The position numbers and the translations under genes were made by a program. A model generated the notes under the pieces. That model was not told where the DNA came from and made no database searches. It was given only the letters and a program-made list of their open reading frames with translations. Below are positions 47,038 to 57,800 of a stretch of 64,000 bases of DNA, in pieces (within the stretch, counting starts at the first letter, position 1; each line of letters starts with the position of its first letter). Origin of the DNA: Euryodendron excelsum (lineage: Eukaryota > Streptophyta > Magnoliopsida > Ericales > Pentaphylacaceae). The stretch is taken from positions 37,931,501 through 37,995,500 of the forward strand of contig CM065378.1 in assembly GCA_033060915.1 (NCBI GenBank), in the 5' to 3' direction.

Positions 47038-47923
47038 TTTATGAGCAAAGTGTCCCAACTGCTGACAATTATAGCACTTCATCTTGGTCTTATCTTTCTT
47101 ACCACCACTCTTGTCTCTCTTTCAATGCTTGATAAACTTAGTTCCACTGGACCCAGCATCAAAACGTTTCTTACCAGCATTAGCAGCACCACCACCTTTT
47201 TTGCACTTGAACTCAGAGGTTCGACATGAGCTACTCTCAGCAACATAAGCAGTACCACCATCACCCTTACTAGCCTCTAGGTGCTCAGCTTCCAACTCTA
47301 GATGGTGGGAGATATCCTCACATTATCATTGTGAGTCATATTCTGCTTTATTTGCTCCCATGACCGTGGTAAAGAGCGGATCACAGACTGCATTTGCTGC
47401 TCATCAGTAAGAATATGCCTGTTGCCTTAAGCTCACGTATCATGGTTGACATCACTCGTAAATACTGCATCATGGAGTGGTTAGGATTCCTCTGATAGGA
47501 ATCAAATTTGAGTGTTAACCCGCACAGTTTAGCAAGAAAAGTTACCTCGTACTTCAGCTTCAAAGCCTCCTAAGTCTAGTAAGAAGTCTGGATAGACTCA
47601 AACTCTAGTAAACGATAATTCTCCATGTTGCTCTGCATAAGATAGCACGTATCCTAATCTTTCGCCTGCCAAGTTTTGTAGAGTTCTAGGTCCCTATGAT
47701 GCTAAGCTATAGTACCTTATTCGGACTCAGTCATCATATGGTCAATGTGAGCCAATAGACCCTGCTCGTTAAGAGCAAACTGAATCTTACGGCACCAAAT
47801 GCCATAGTTGTCGTCATTTAGCTTCTCTCTCTTAACCATGTCAGCCATTACATTATTAGATATCATGATGAACTCTAATAGAGACAAAAGTATAAGGACG
47901 TAAGAATAATGCATAACACACAT
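47038..47923 (-). pseudogene. copia Gag with CCHC zinc knuckle (broken)
   Basis: Gag begins near 47,845 (VKREKLNDDNYGIWCRKIQF), with further pieces at 47,563-47,381. A perfect zinc knuckle CYNCQQLGHFAHKC, spacing C-x2-C-x4-H-x4-C, is read at about 47,079-47,038. Several stops disrupt it. Confidence 0.8.
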
Positions 47924-49315
47924 TTTTGCCGCAAAAACCTAAATTCAAATACGAGACAACTCTCAAAAGTTGCAAGATCGATAGGTCGCTATGCTCTCAA
48001 TCATCTCTCGCTCCACTAATGATTATTATCAAATTTTAATTTAACTAATGTGCAAGAACTAATTATCGGGAGTCAAAACTCTAAGCATGCTTTTAAGTGA
48101 TCAACCTCCCACTAAACAAATATAGCTAGGCATGTGATAAGCTTCAATACCCTGCCTACAGCATAAATATCATTGCAATAATATTTTTATGCTATCAAAC
48201 AATTCAAATTATGAAATTAAAACTAACAATTATCACATGGCATAGCATAAAATATGAATTAAATGCAACTCCAATAATCATAAAGTAGAACTTAGAGTAA
48301 CAACATGCTAACTCAGGTTATGGCTCAATTCTGAATTTTCTGAAATTTTCTAAAATTTATAAATGCAACTAAATATTGAGATAAAGTGCAGAAAAATATC
48401 ACAGATCTTCAGAAAATTATTGTCAACACTCCAACCCATTGATCAAGTGTCCAAAACCCCCTGGGACAAAACTTGAGGCCCAAAAACCTAGGCACGCACC
48501 CCAACGCAGGCAAGTAAGCCCCTACTAAACATTTATTTCCTCTATTTCCTTTCTGTTTTCCAAATTAATTTTTTAGTCCAGTGAAAAAATTTGAAAAAAT
48601 AATATTAAAATAGGAAATAATGTTACGAGCCACCACAAAAAAACTAGGCATCGTCAACTGCCACGTCAGCGCCACGTGTCTGCCAGCGTATCACCATGTA
48701 GTACCAGCGTGGCGTGGGCTGTCTGCGCCACCTTCCCGGCTTGCATTTCTGGCCAGGCCAATGGCGTTGGCTTTGTCTAGGGGTTTCGAGTATGTTTCTG
48801 GGCTTGGTTTTTCTATTTGGGTCCAATATATAGGTGTGTGTGTAAAACGTGCACGTTGGTGTAACTAGGGTTGGTCTGACCGGTTTGGTAGGTCTGGTTC
48901 ATCTTCTTCTTTGAGTCAGATTCGAACTAAATTAATCTAAAACTTCAATCGTCCATAACTAAAGATATATACAGCGAAAAAATTTGTATAATATATCGAT
49001 GAAAAGGTATCGAAGAGACAAAAACATCCATATAAATTTCATGCTTAGAATCGTAGTTTATAAAAAGTTATGAGCTAAGGAAACAACTGTCATGAAATTG
49101 GGGTTTGAGATTTCTCTCAAACCACTCATTCGTTTGAGATGAAATTTTCCAGATATACTATCATGCATATAGGCCGCCATACACTGAAATTTCAAGCCAG
49201 ACGGAGAACGTTTCTCTGGGCAATCATTAAAGCTCCAACGAAGCCTTTTCCAAAAAATAATGTATGTAAACATATGCAATCATCCACGAGAGAAATTTTA
49301 TTAGCCTGATACCAA

Positions 49316-49749
49316 TGTAGAATCTGTCTACAAATAATGCAAAAGCGGTAATCAGGCATATCTCTTGAAGCGTGTCCGAAAGCAAGCCCAAAAGAGCCGA
49401 TTGCTAAATCGAAAAAATCTCCATGTGTTTCTGCTCAACTTTGATAATTTTACTCGTGATGAAGTGAAATCAAACCTTCCTTAGGAAAGCCCAAAGCACT
49501 CTTACAATTCACAACTCAAGAGCCTATCTTGATTATGTGTTTGGGAGAGAAAGAGAGAGAGAGAGTTGTTTACACAAGCAATCACCCGTAAGACTACACA
49601 CACTTTTGCAATCCCTCACATGCAGCCACACTAACACACATTGTTATACCCAATGTTTTGAAAATCGAACCGTTGAGCGAACCAGAAAAGAGTTCAGGTT
49701 ACGGGTCACTGGTTCAACTGTCAAGTCAACCGTTATTGACCCGTAATAC

Positions 49750-49790
<41 letters not shown>

Positions 49791-50341
49791 GTATTTTATT
49801 GTTTTACACTAGTTTTAATATTTAAAATTTAAAATTTTGAAATTAAAACCTAAAATTTTACCTTAAAAGTTGAACCGGACGGTTCAATTACCGGTTTTAA
49901 TGACCGGGTCACGGTTCAACCGCGGGTTTGACTGAATTTGATCGAGTTTTGACCAAAACGGGTTTAAAGGGCTGACCAGACCGTTGCTTGGTTCAGTTTC
50001 TAATTTTTTTGGTTCAACCAACCGATCCGGTCCGATTTTCAAAACAATGCTTACACCCACACTCGAATGGGGTTAAGTAAAACAATTGATACTGGACCAT
50101 TGCTTAGTGGCCATGAGTGTGTATAATGATGAAAACCACCATTGCTTATAAGTGTGTTTCATCATTGAACCACGAAAGAAAGTGAATTTAATGATGAAAC
50201 CACCATTCGTTAGAGCCCACTAATAAGTGGTGGGACAAACCAATCATCCACATATCTTATGGTTGAGTATTTGAGTTGGGACATGCCCATGGGCGTCCAA
50301 ATCGGCCCGAACCCAAACCAGCCCAAACCGGCATACCAACA
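49316..50341 (-). repeat. copia 5' LTR with nested insertion
   Basis: 1,026 bp in total, of which 49,656-50,044 is a nested MITE. Without it and its duplicated CAATG the LTR would be about 632 bp. The primer-binding site lies just inside it at about 49,304-49,314. Confidence 0.88.
49656..50044. mobile_element. MITE nested in the copia LTR
   Basis: 389 bp with terminal inverted repeats TTTTGAAAATCG / CGATTTTCAAAA (longer with mismatches: 'aaccg', 'ccggt' motifs on either side). CAATG at 49,651-49,655 and 50,045-50,049 can be read as a 5-bp target duplication. Alternatively the TIR starts with G and the duplication is AAT. No coding content; superfamily not assigned. Confidence 0.75.
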
Positions 50342-50539
50342 CTTTTAATTTGATTTTATTCTTTTTATTTGTTCATAATTTATTAAGGTTCTCGTTTCGA
50401 CGGAATGTGTTAATAAATAATTATTGAAAGCAATTAGTTTTTAGACCCCTTAAAATTCAACGAGAGTTCTATGAGATTATTAAGTATACTTCTTTGCTAT
50501 TAATTCAAAGGCATGAATTTTAGTATTTAAATGTAGGCC

Positions 50540-50673
50540 ATTGTTGATGTGGTTGCCACACTTGGCTACCTATGCTTTTAACTTGTTTTTATTTATTTTT
50601 TTTGTTTCTTCATAATTTATTAAGGTTCTCTTTCAATGGAAGGTGGTAATAAGTAATCAATAAAAACAGTTAG
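50540..50673. repeat. second copy of a ~233-bp tandem duplication split by the copia element
   Basis: This segment matches 42,276-42,318 followed by 50,347-50,433, that is, the DNA on the two sides of the copia insertion. Shared words include 'gttgccacacttggcta' and 'cataatttattaaggttctc'. Removing the 8,028-bp insertion gives a period of about 233 bp. Confidence 0.8.
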
Positions 50674-50797
50674 TAAAAAGGGAGGATGGAAATTGAATTG
50701 TAAAAACTAGATTTCAAGTGCTGTGAACTCTTTAGAAACAAGGATTGAATTATATATTTTGGTCGCGACAACAAAAGAATATTACAACTCTGTGCAA

Positions 50798-51110
50798 AAT
50801 GCAATGTTACCTAAATTCGGGTACGAGTGTTGGTATGTATCTAAATATCGGATTAATCAAATTCTCATATCTAATAACACTTTGACATGGCTATATTTTA
50901 TATTTTTTGAACACTTCTTTTATTTATTTCAAATAAAAGTATGTTTACAAACTAAAATATACCATTTTGTATATAAAATAAAAGTCTTATGTATAGTTCT
51001 ATAATAAACTCAATCATCTAATATACGTGTTAGATGTATGTTCAACTAGTCATATCAGACATATATCTCATACTCTTATCTGAGTGTTAAGTGTCTGACA
51101 CAAATATTTT
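50798..51110. repeat. degenerate MITE copy related to 53,596-53,911
   Basis: Shares, in order, 'cgggtacgagtgttgg', 'ttatattttttgaacact', 'aaagtcttatgta', 'aaactcaatc' and 'tgttagatg' with the intact MITE 2.8 kb away, but has lost clear termini. Confidence 0.65.
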
Positions 51111-51631
51111 ATAAATTTAGAATAGTCTAAATAATATAGGTAAATTAGTGCCTACAGCCCCAAAAGTAGAACAATCTCCATAAAACATAATGTAGCAAAT
51201 AGGTAGTTTAATAACTCTTTGTATGTTATTTATGTATATAGAATGATGTGGTTGGATAAAAACTATTCACTTTAAAACAAAACACCGATCATAATAGCTT
51301 TAATTATAAGAATATTACTACTACATCATTTTCATGAGGTTTTTGTATAGATTTTATAAAAGAATAGCATGTTTCATACGTTATACAGGTAGTTTAATAA
51401 CATCAATCTTCATTTACAGCGAACTCGTCAATCTCGAGGCTTAAAGTTTAAACCATCCCGAAGGAGTACTGTTAAGCCTGGAAACATAATTTAAGAAATT
51501 CCAAGCTTGAACTATACAATACTATTGGCACGATGAGAACATGCTGCATGCGGAACATAGCAGTTCACGCATTCGGAAAACAGAAAACTAAAAACAACCC
51601 CTCTTGATTGAGTTGATGAGGAGCCCCCAAT

Positions 51632-52671
51632 CTACGATGCCTCCATAATCTCACTGACCATTTTCAACACTTTAGTCATTGAAGGCCGCTCTTGTGGTTC
51701 CTCCGCCATGCACATTTTGGCTATGGCCGCCAGCTCATGGGCAGATTCAAGAGAGTAGCTCCTCTCCAGTCTTGGATCCAATACCAATTCAAATTTGTTC
51801 ATCTCAGTGAAGTGCTCCTCAATCCAACGCACTAGCACTTTCTCCCCGCTAGGCCGGTTTGGCTCCCACGCCCTCCTCCCCGTGATGAGCTCAAACAGAA
51901 AAACCCCATATCCCCACACGTCATTTACGTAGGTGAGTTCACCCAATTGTCATATCCCCACACGTCATTTACGTAGGTGAGTTCCCCATTCATGGAGAAT
52001 TCAGGCGACGCATGGCCTGCGAAATCTCTGTAAATCCAGCCATATTGCTCTTTCACTTCCACAGCCGGAAATGGGAAAGGCCCCAACTTGGCAAATATGA
52101 AGTCTGACAGTTTGGCATTGTATTGCCCATCTAGCAGAACCACCGAAGGCTTGAAACACCTCATGACAATCTGGTTCTCGTGAAGGAAAGCCAGGCCACG
52201 AGCAGCGTCTTGGGCAATCCTTAATCTTGTCCGCCATGAAAGAGGCTTCGAGAATGAATTCATCAAATGGTCTTGGATGCTCCTGTTCTCCATGTACTCG
52301 TAAACTAGAAATCTGTGTCTTAATTCTTTCGTCTTGGAGTTGGAGGCAGAGTAACCCAACAGCTTGACGAGGTTTTCGTGTTCAATGTCACCCAGTTCGT
52401 TGAATTCTGCCACCCATTCCTTGTCCTCCTTTGCCTGTAAACCTTTGCTGAGATCCTTAACAGCAACATAAATTTTCTCACTGCGATCTTCTGTATCGCG
52501 GATAATTCCCTTGTAAATCTTTCCATACTGACCCTCCCCAATCACTAGAGAAGAATTGAAATTGCTGGTGGCCTTCTCCAACTCTGCGTATGTGAAAACC
52601 CGAAGACTAGGCTCCTGATGTAGAATCCTCGCGTACCTGATCTTTCTAGACGCTTTTCGAAAACTATCCAT
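51632..52671 (-). pseudogene. receptor-like cytoplasmic kinase homologue, pseudokinase frame broken by a 44-bp duplication
   Basis: Resembles plant receptor-like cytoplasmic kinases (RLCK-VII/PBL-like), which relay signals under surface receptors. Frame 1 (52,671-51,925) has VFTYAELEKATSNF, the glycine loop IGEGQYGKIYKG (44-55), VAVK with Lys72, and WRTRLRIAQDAARGLAFLHE. The catalytic loop reads MRCFKPSVVLLD instead of HRDxKxxN and DFG is DFI (190-192), so phosphotransfer is not expected even before the break. After GELTYVNDVWGY the frame runs into eight foreign residues and a stop. Frame 2 (51,946-51,632) repeats GELTYVNDVWGY and continues with GVFLFELITGRRAWE through the C-lobe to EIMEAS. 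The cause is a 34-bp repeat plus a 10-bp filler (period 44 bp, 51,906-51,983). Intronless. It may be a pseudogene allele, or an assembly error over a sound gene. Confidence 0.85.
51906..51983. repeat. 34-bp direct repeat with 10-bp filler inside the kinase
   Basis: 51,906-51,939 and 51,950-51,983 are identical; acccaattgt separates them. The 44-bp addition is not a multiple of three. Confidence 0.97.
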
Positions 52672-53595
52672 TTGCTAATATCTTGGCAGGAACCCAGCAA
52701 TAAGATATATATGATAATAATGAGATGAACAAATGATTTCTCAGAAAGAGAAATGCTTTCTTCTTGCTAATATTTTGTGGTGTAAATGCCCCTTGTGTGG
52801 TGCGGAGTGGTCTCGTGTTTGTTTTGATTGTGCTTAATTAGATAGTTTTGAAGAAAGTTGACGTGTGAAATGATAAGGAAAACAAGTTGGAATTTCAATA
52901 TCCTATATCTATATTTATGTACACAGGCTTAGAGAAACATCCATATATAGGCATGCACGAGAAGTCGTTTGATAACAGTTATAATTGGAGAAAAATAGAA
53001 TCTACACCAAATATTAGAAAGCATTCTTCCTAAATGAGGGGAAAACAGGTATAGCCTCATCAGTGTATTTTGGTACATATATATGCAATTGAATCAGATC
53101 ATCAGTAATGGAGTCATGGTTGCCAATCAATCGTAACATTTTTTTTCCCGAAATATTCATAAAAATTTTCTTACCCACGAAAACAAAGGAAAAGAAGTAT
53201 GTATGAGGTTTCTTTCTATGGCAGTCCATTTATATTGTGCTAGAATTCCAAAACGAGATTTCGCAAGGAAATATTGAGCTTATTTTGTCTTTTATAGGCT
53301 ATAGCATTGGGTGGGTTCTGCTTGGATCTTAGTCACAATTTACATCAGGAACTCTATCTAGTGGCAGCTACATATGCTTTGGCAAAACCTGGAACTTCCA
53401 CAGACGCCATAGCTAAAAGCTTCATGCATCATCTGCAATCCAACCGAGGCATTAGCATGCATATATGCACATATAGATATATCACTAAATGGGTGCTAAG
53501 CCAATCTTTTGTTCATCTCCTAACTATACTCTTGACTCCATTTGGTGTCTCAACTCTTTGATTCTTTCTGGACCAGGTTGAGATTTTTATGCCCC
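52672..53595. other. intergenic DNA upstream of the kinase
   Basis: No gene supported; short open frames lack family signals. Confidence 0.45.
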
Positions 53596-53911
53596 AGGCT
53601 ATGTTACTTGGACTCAAGTACGGGTGTCGGGTGCGAGTATACTTCCAAGTGTCGAATTCATCTAATTCTCATGTTTAAGAATACTGAGACACGGCTAGAT
53701 TTCATATTTTTTAAATACTTCTTTTAATTTTTTGAAGTAAAATGATATTTACAAGTTAAAATATAATATTTTATACATAAAATATAAGTCTTATGTTTAG
53801 TTTTATAGTAAACTCAATTAGTTATACATACTTGTTAGATGCATATCGAATTAGTGTCGAGTATCCGATACCAGTACTTCATATATTTAAAAAATCCAAG
53901 TAACATAGCCT
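53596..53911. mobile_element. MITE with GGCTATGTTACTTGGA terminal inverted repeats
   Basis: About 316 bp. Perfect 17-bp inverted ends, AGGCTATGTTACTTGGA and its reverse complement. No open frame of note. The target duplication is not obvious. Related copies or ends are at 50,798-51,110, 23,255-23,279 and about 57,833-57,850. Confidence 0.8.
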
Positions 53912-54837
53912 CAGAGATAAGTTTTCGGTGCAGCCGGGCAGAGAATTAATGCATCGGAGATAGTACATATGTGATGAATATAGTGCGGTTTCTACACCAG
54001 TAAGTTGCTGGTTGTTTGCTAGCTAATATGGCTACTCTAGCAGTTATATTTGCTTTGAAGGAGGCGGTGTGGTCAATTTTGTTGCCCTTTTCTGGTGTGT
54101 ATCAAATCAAGTAAGTCTAGGGAGTTTCTTACTCCAGACAATGCGTTAATGCCATCAGAGTTCTTCAAAACAGCCTGACTGGTATCTCACCTAACATACA
54201 CAGCTAAGCTCAATTAACACCTTCTGTTCAACATCATTCTAAATCTACGGTAAATACAACTCTCGTGGATTTCATATAACAAAGGTAAGTGACTCATATC
54301 ACTCTAACAATACAGAGGTTCAAAGGAGGGAAAATCTTTAGCAGTATGCGATCACAAACACATGAAGTTTCCAATGGCTACTTTAATTGCATCCATGTCA
54401 ACACTTGACAGAACTGTTCACGGGAAACACTTCCATCCAACTTTGGCTTCTGCTCCTAGGCCTCTGCCCCTGTAGTGCATAATCAGACACCAGACAATAT
54501 CCACACATTCAGAGGTATACACACACTAGCAACAACACCCACGACTTTGTCAAATTTTAGCTTTAATTTCATGGAAAAACCCGAGAATCATCCAAAATAA
54601 TATCCATGTTTTCACAAATATTCAAACTTTTCAAAGTGAAGCTCGATAAGTATGGGCACGGACGAGTAACATTGCAATCATACGGAAAGCAGCAGTTTCT
54701 CTTGCGAGCAAAATAAACAGTTTTTCAAAAAAGATTAGCATACACAAAATTTCTACAAAAGACGTTATCCTAAGTTCCATGGAGCGATGGTTTGAACTTG
54801 GGGCATTGGTATCTAACACGTTCCAAAATACCCCAAA

Positions 54838-57800
54838 CTACTTGGCTGCTTGCTCTATAACAGGTATTTTCTTCCATGCTGCCTTTGACTTGTTACTTTG
54901 CAATGGAGGCAATGAAAACATGCTTACAGTAGAACTTCCACCTCTAATCTTATTCAAGACCTCCAACGCTGTTAAAGTATGCTCCACGAACATGCTTTTA
55001 ATGTTTTTAATTTCTGCAAGTTCTTCCGGAACTTTCTGGAGCCTGCCTTCATTTCCCGTACCTGTCATGGTGTTAAGCTCTTCTTTCCCTTCAGCAGCTT
55101 GATATGTGGCCAATTGCTCGTTTGTGGAGAAAAATTGATCAAGCATTGTCTCACACTCCCTCACAAGCTTGCTAAGAATGTCAGTTGTAAAGAATGGCTC
55201 TTGCAAAACTTTTTGAATGAAAGGCAAGCGAATGAGAGCACCACTTCGCTTGTCATATTTCTTCAGTATCTTCACTAGCCCTGCATGGAGCAAATTTGAT
55301 TTAAAACAATCAATTTAAGCTTTCAAACAAGTAGATATCAACAACAGCAGAAAATTCTTGTCAACTTAAGCTATCTAAATAGTCAATTTATTTTCTGTTT
55401 ATTTTTTCATTTAAAACTAGTCTTCTTCAATGTTCATGTGATCCAATTACGCATGTATATACTGAGAAATGACATACACACAGAAAATACAAGGAATTTT
55501 ATCCTACACAACTTGAGCGAAATTACACTAAAGGTGTTAGTCTTACACAAACATCCTCTCAAGTGTTCTTTCACAATCTCCTCACTCCTGCTCCCCCCAA
55601 ACCAGAGTGCAAATCCTCATCTTAAAAACACTTCAAAATCACTAAAATATAATCTCTCACATTTGCATATACAAGAACTTCCCCTTTGACGAATAACCAT
55701 CTAAAAATTTGAATCTTTCACATGTTCAAGTGCATTCAGCCAGATACACACACAAACAACAACCATTATAAGTACAGGAACCTGCCCATTCTCCATAAAT
55801 CCATTGTATTTTTTATGGGGATCAAAAACTTTCTTCTTTGTTTTTTTGACAAGTAAATGGGGGTTGAAAATTTTATACTAAATATGGGACCACTTACATT
55901 ATCAAGGACGAAGGCAAACTAAGGCCAAGGGTGGCCATGGCCCCCCCTGGCTTCAAAATAACCCCTTATGCGTAGTATACATCAAGTCCAAAATTTTTCA
56001 CATAAAGTGGAATGGACCCCCCTGCATGAAATAGAAAGCCCCCCCTGTAATTATAAACCTATTGTTGGCCCCCTCAAAGACGAAATCCTGGCTTTGTCAA
56101 TGTACACTACTAAGTATGGGACCCAGCATATTCTCCATAAATCCATTGTAATCTTGACGGGGATCAACAAGTTTCTTTCCCCCCCCCCCCCCCCGCCCGC
56201 GCCCGCCCGCCCGATAAGTAAATGGTAGGATCCTTAAACTTTGACCATAAAACTCTAGTCTAATTTAACCCACCTTGATTTAACAGCTTACCTGCTTTTC
56301 CCTTACTTCCAGGTATTCCAGCAAGCTGAATCCTTCCATTTGAGACCAAAATCAGCCTTTAACCTTCAGCCAGTTCAAGCCTAACAACCATACTCAAACT
56401 TTGATCTTACCTTCTCACTTCTAGTCAAAAAGCTACAGGAAAAAGCCCTACCCCACCATCATTTGCTTGTTGACAACCTTGATTCCCTGACTTAAGGCTC
56501 AGCCTTACATAAAGTGACTCAAGTCCTTTTTGAAATCTCTAATCCAATCACTACTTCCTTTCAACACCAACCATATTCCTGTGTTTTATTCTTAAGAAGT
56601 CACTTACAACAATGAATCAATAATGCAAAATCTGCTGCTACATAAACATCCATCAGCAAAAGAAGAATATATTAGATCATATAAAAAAAAGGGCCATCTT
56701 CATCTTTCAAACAGAATTTGACATAGATTGCTTGCATTTATTTAACAAACTGCTTGATCTTTACCTATACAATCCATTTAACTTAAAGAAACCCAGGAAC
56801 TAGGCTCAAATTCTTTGACATTTTAACTATCGTATTTCTTCAAAATCCCTCCTTCCAGTCTCTATTGCATGTCAACCATATGGCAGCCACACTTTGTGTT
56901 TTCCACCTTCACATCAATTGCTACTATGTCCCTTACAACAGATCTCATTACATACATATCCCTAGAAAAAGAACCTAACTAAATTGTAGAAAAAAGTTCG
57001 TTTTCTGATTTCCAAATGAAATGTAACACTCTTCTCCTGTTTTCTTTAACTTTTGACATAAGGAATTCCAGGAACTAAAGCAAAATCTTATTTGGTTAGT
57101 GTGAATATTCCGTGGAGAAAGTGAAAATTCCAATTCAAATTTGCTGGATACCATTTGCGCAAGATCCAACTTAAGTACACTGCAATATTCTTGAACTCAA
57201 GTTATTGACATAACCCTAATACAACAGTGTGTCCAGAGTAACAAGCTCTATCACCAGATTTTAAATTTCAAGATAACCATAAGCGGAACTTAAGCTTGGG
57301 TTGCAATCGGCTCAGTTTGGGATCTCTCAAGATCTCTCCTGAAGCTTGTTAATTTATTAAGCTTCACTCAAACTAAGATGGTAAGCTAATGAGCATACTA
57401 AGATATAATAACAAAAAAACTTGAGAGTTCAGATTGAGCAGAAACTCAATCAAAATTGCTTGTAGGAGAATGATCCAACATTGATCTTCATTTTAGAGCT
57501 CCTTACTGTTTTGAACCAAGTTCGAGCACCCATCTAATTTGATAGAACTGGCTCATCTAGATCCATACCAAGCAATTGTAGCTACCAACACAGGTTTGCG
57601 GTCACAGCAGTAATACACCATCTGACAAGTCCCAATGCGTCAAGCTTAAGGAGCTCCAAAGCATTACAAGATATATATGGATGCAATATCCCTTTGGCCC
57701 TAAATGTCTCTACTCATTTTTGCAACCCCTCAAGCGAACAAAAGCCTCAGCCCAGTTAATCAAAGGAAATATCTTATTAAACCATTCAGTGATGTTAAGA

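Larger units (their letters stand above)
42319..50341 (-). mobile_element. Ty1/copia LTR retrotransposon, old and inactive
   Basis: 8,023 bp, read right to left. LTRs at 49,316-50,341 (5', enlarged by a nested MITE) and 42,319-42,795 (3') begin TGTTGGTATGC and end ACA. The target duplication CTTTT lies at 42,314-42,318 and 50,342-50,346. A primer-binding site (TGGTATCAGGC on the minus strand, about 49,314-49,304) matches the initiator Met-tRNA type, and a purine tract GAGTGGGAGA abuts the 3' LTR. Domain order is Gag, zinc knuckle, protease/GAG-pre-integrase, integrase, reverse transcriptase, RNase H, the copia order. All frames are broken. The two LTRs differ at something like a fifth of positions by eye, and the 3' LTR lacks about 150 bp, so the insertion is ancient. 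Confidence 0.92.
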
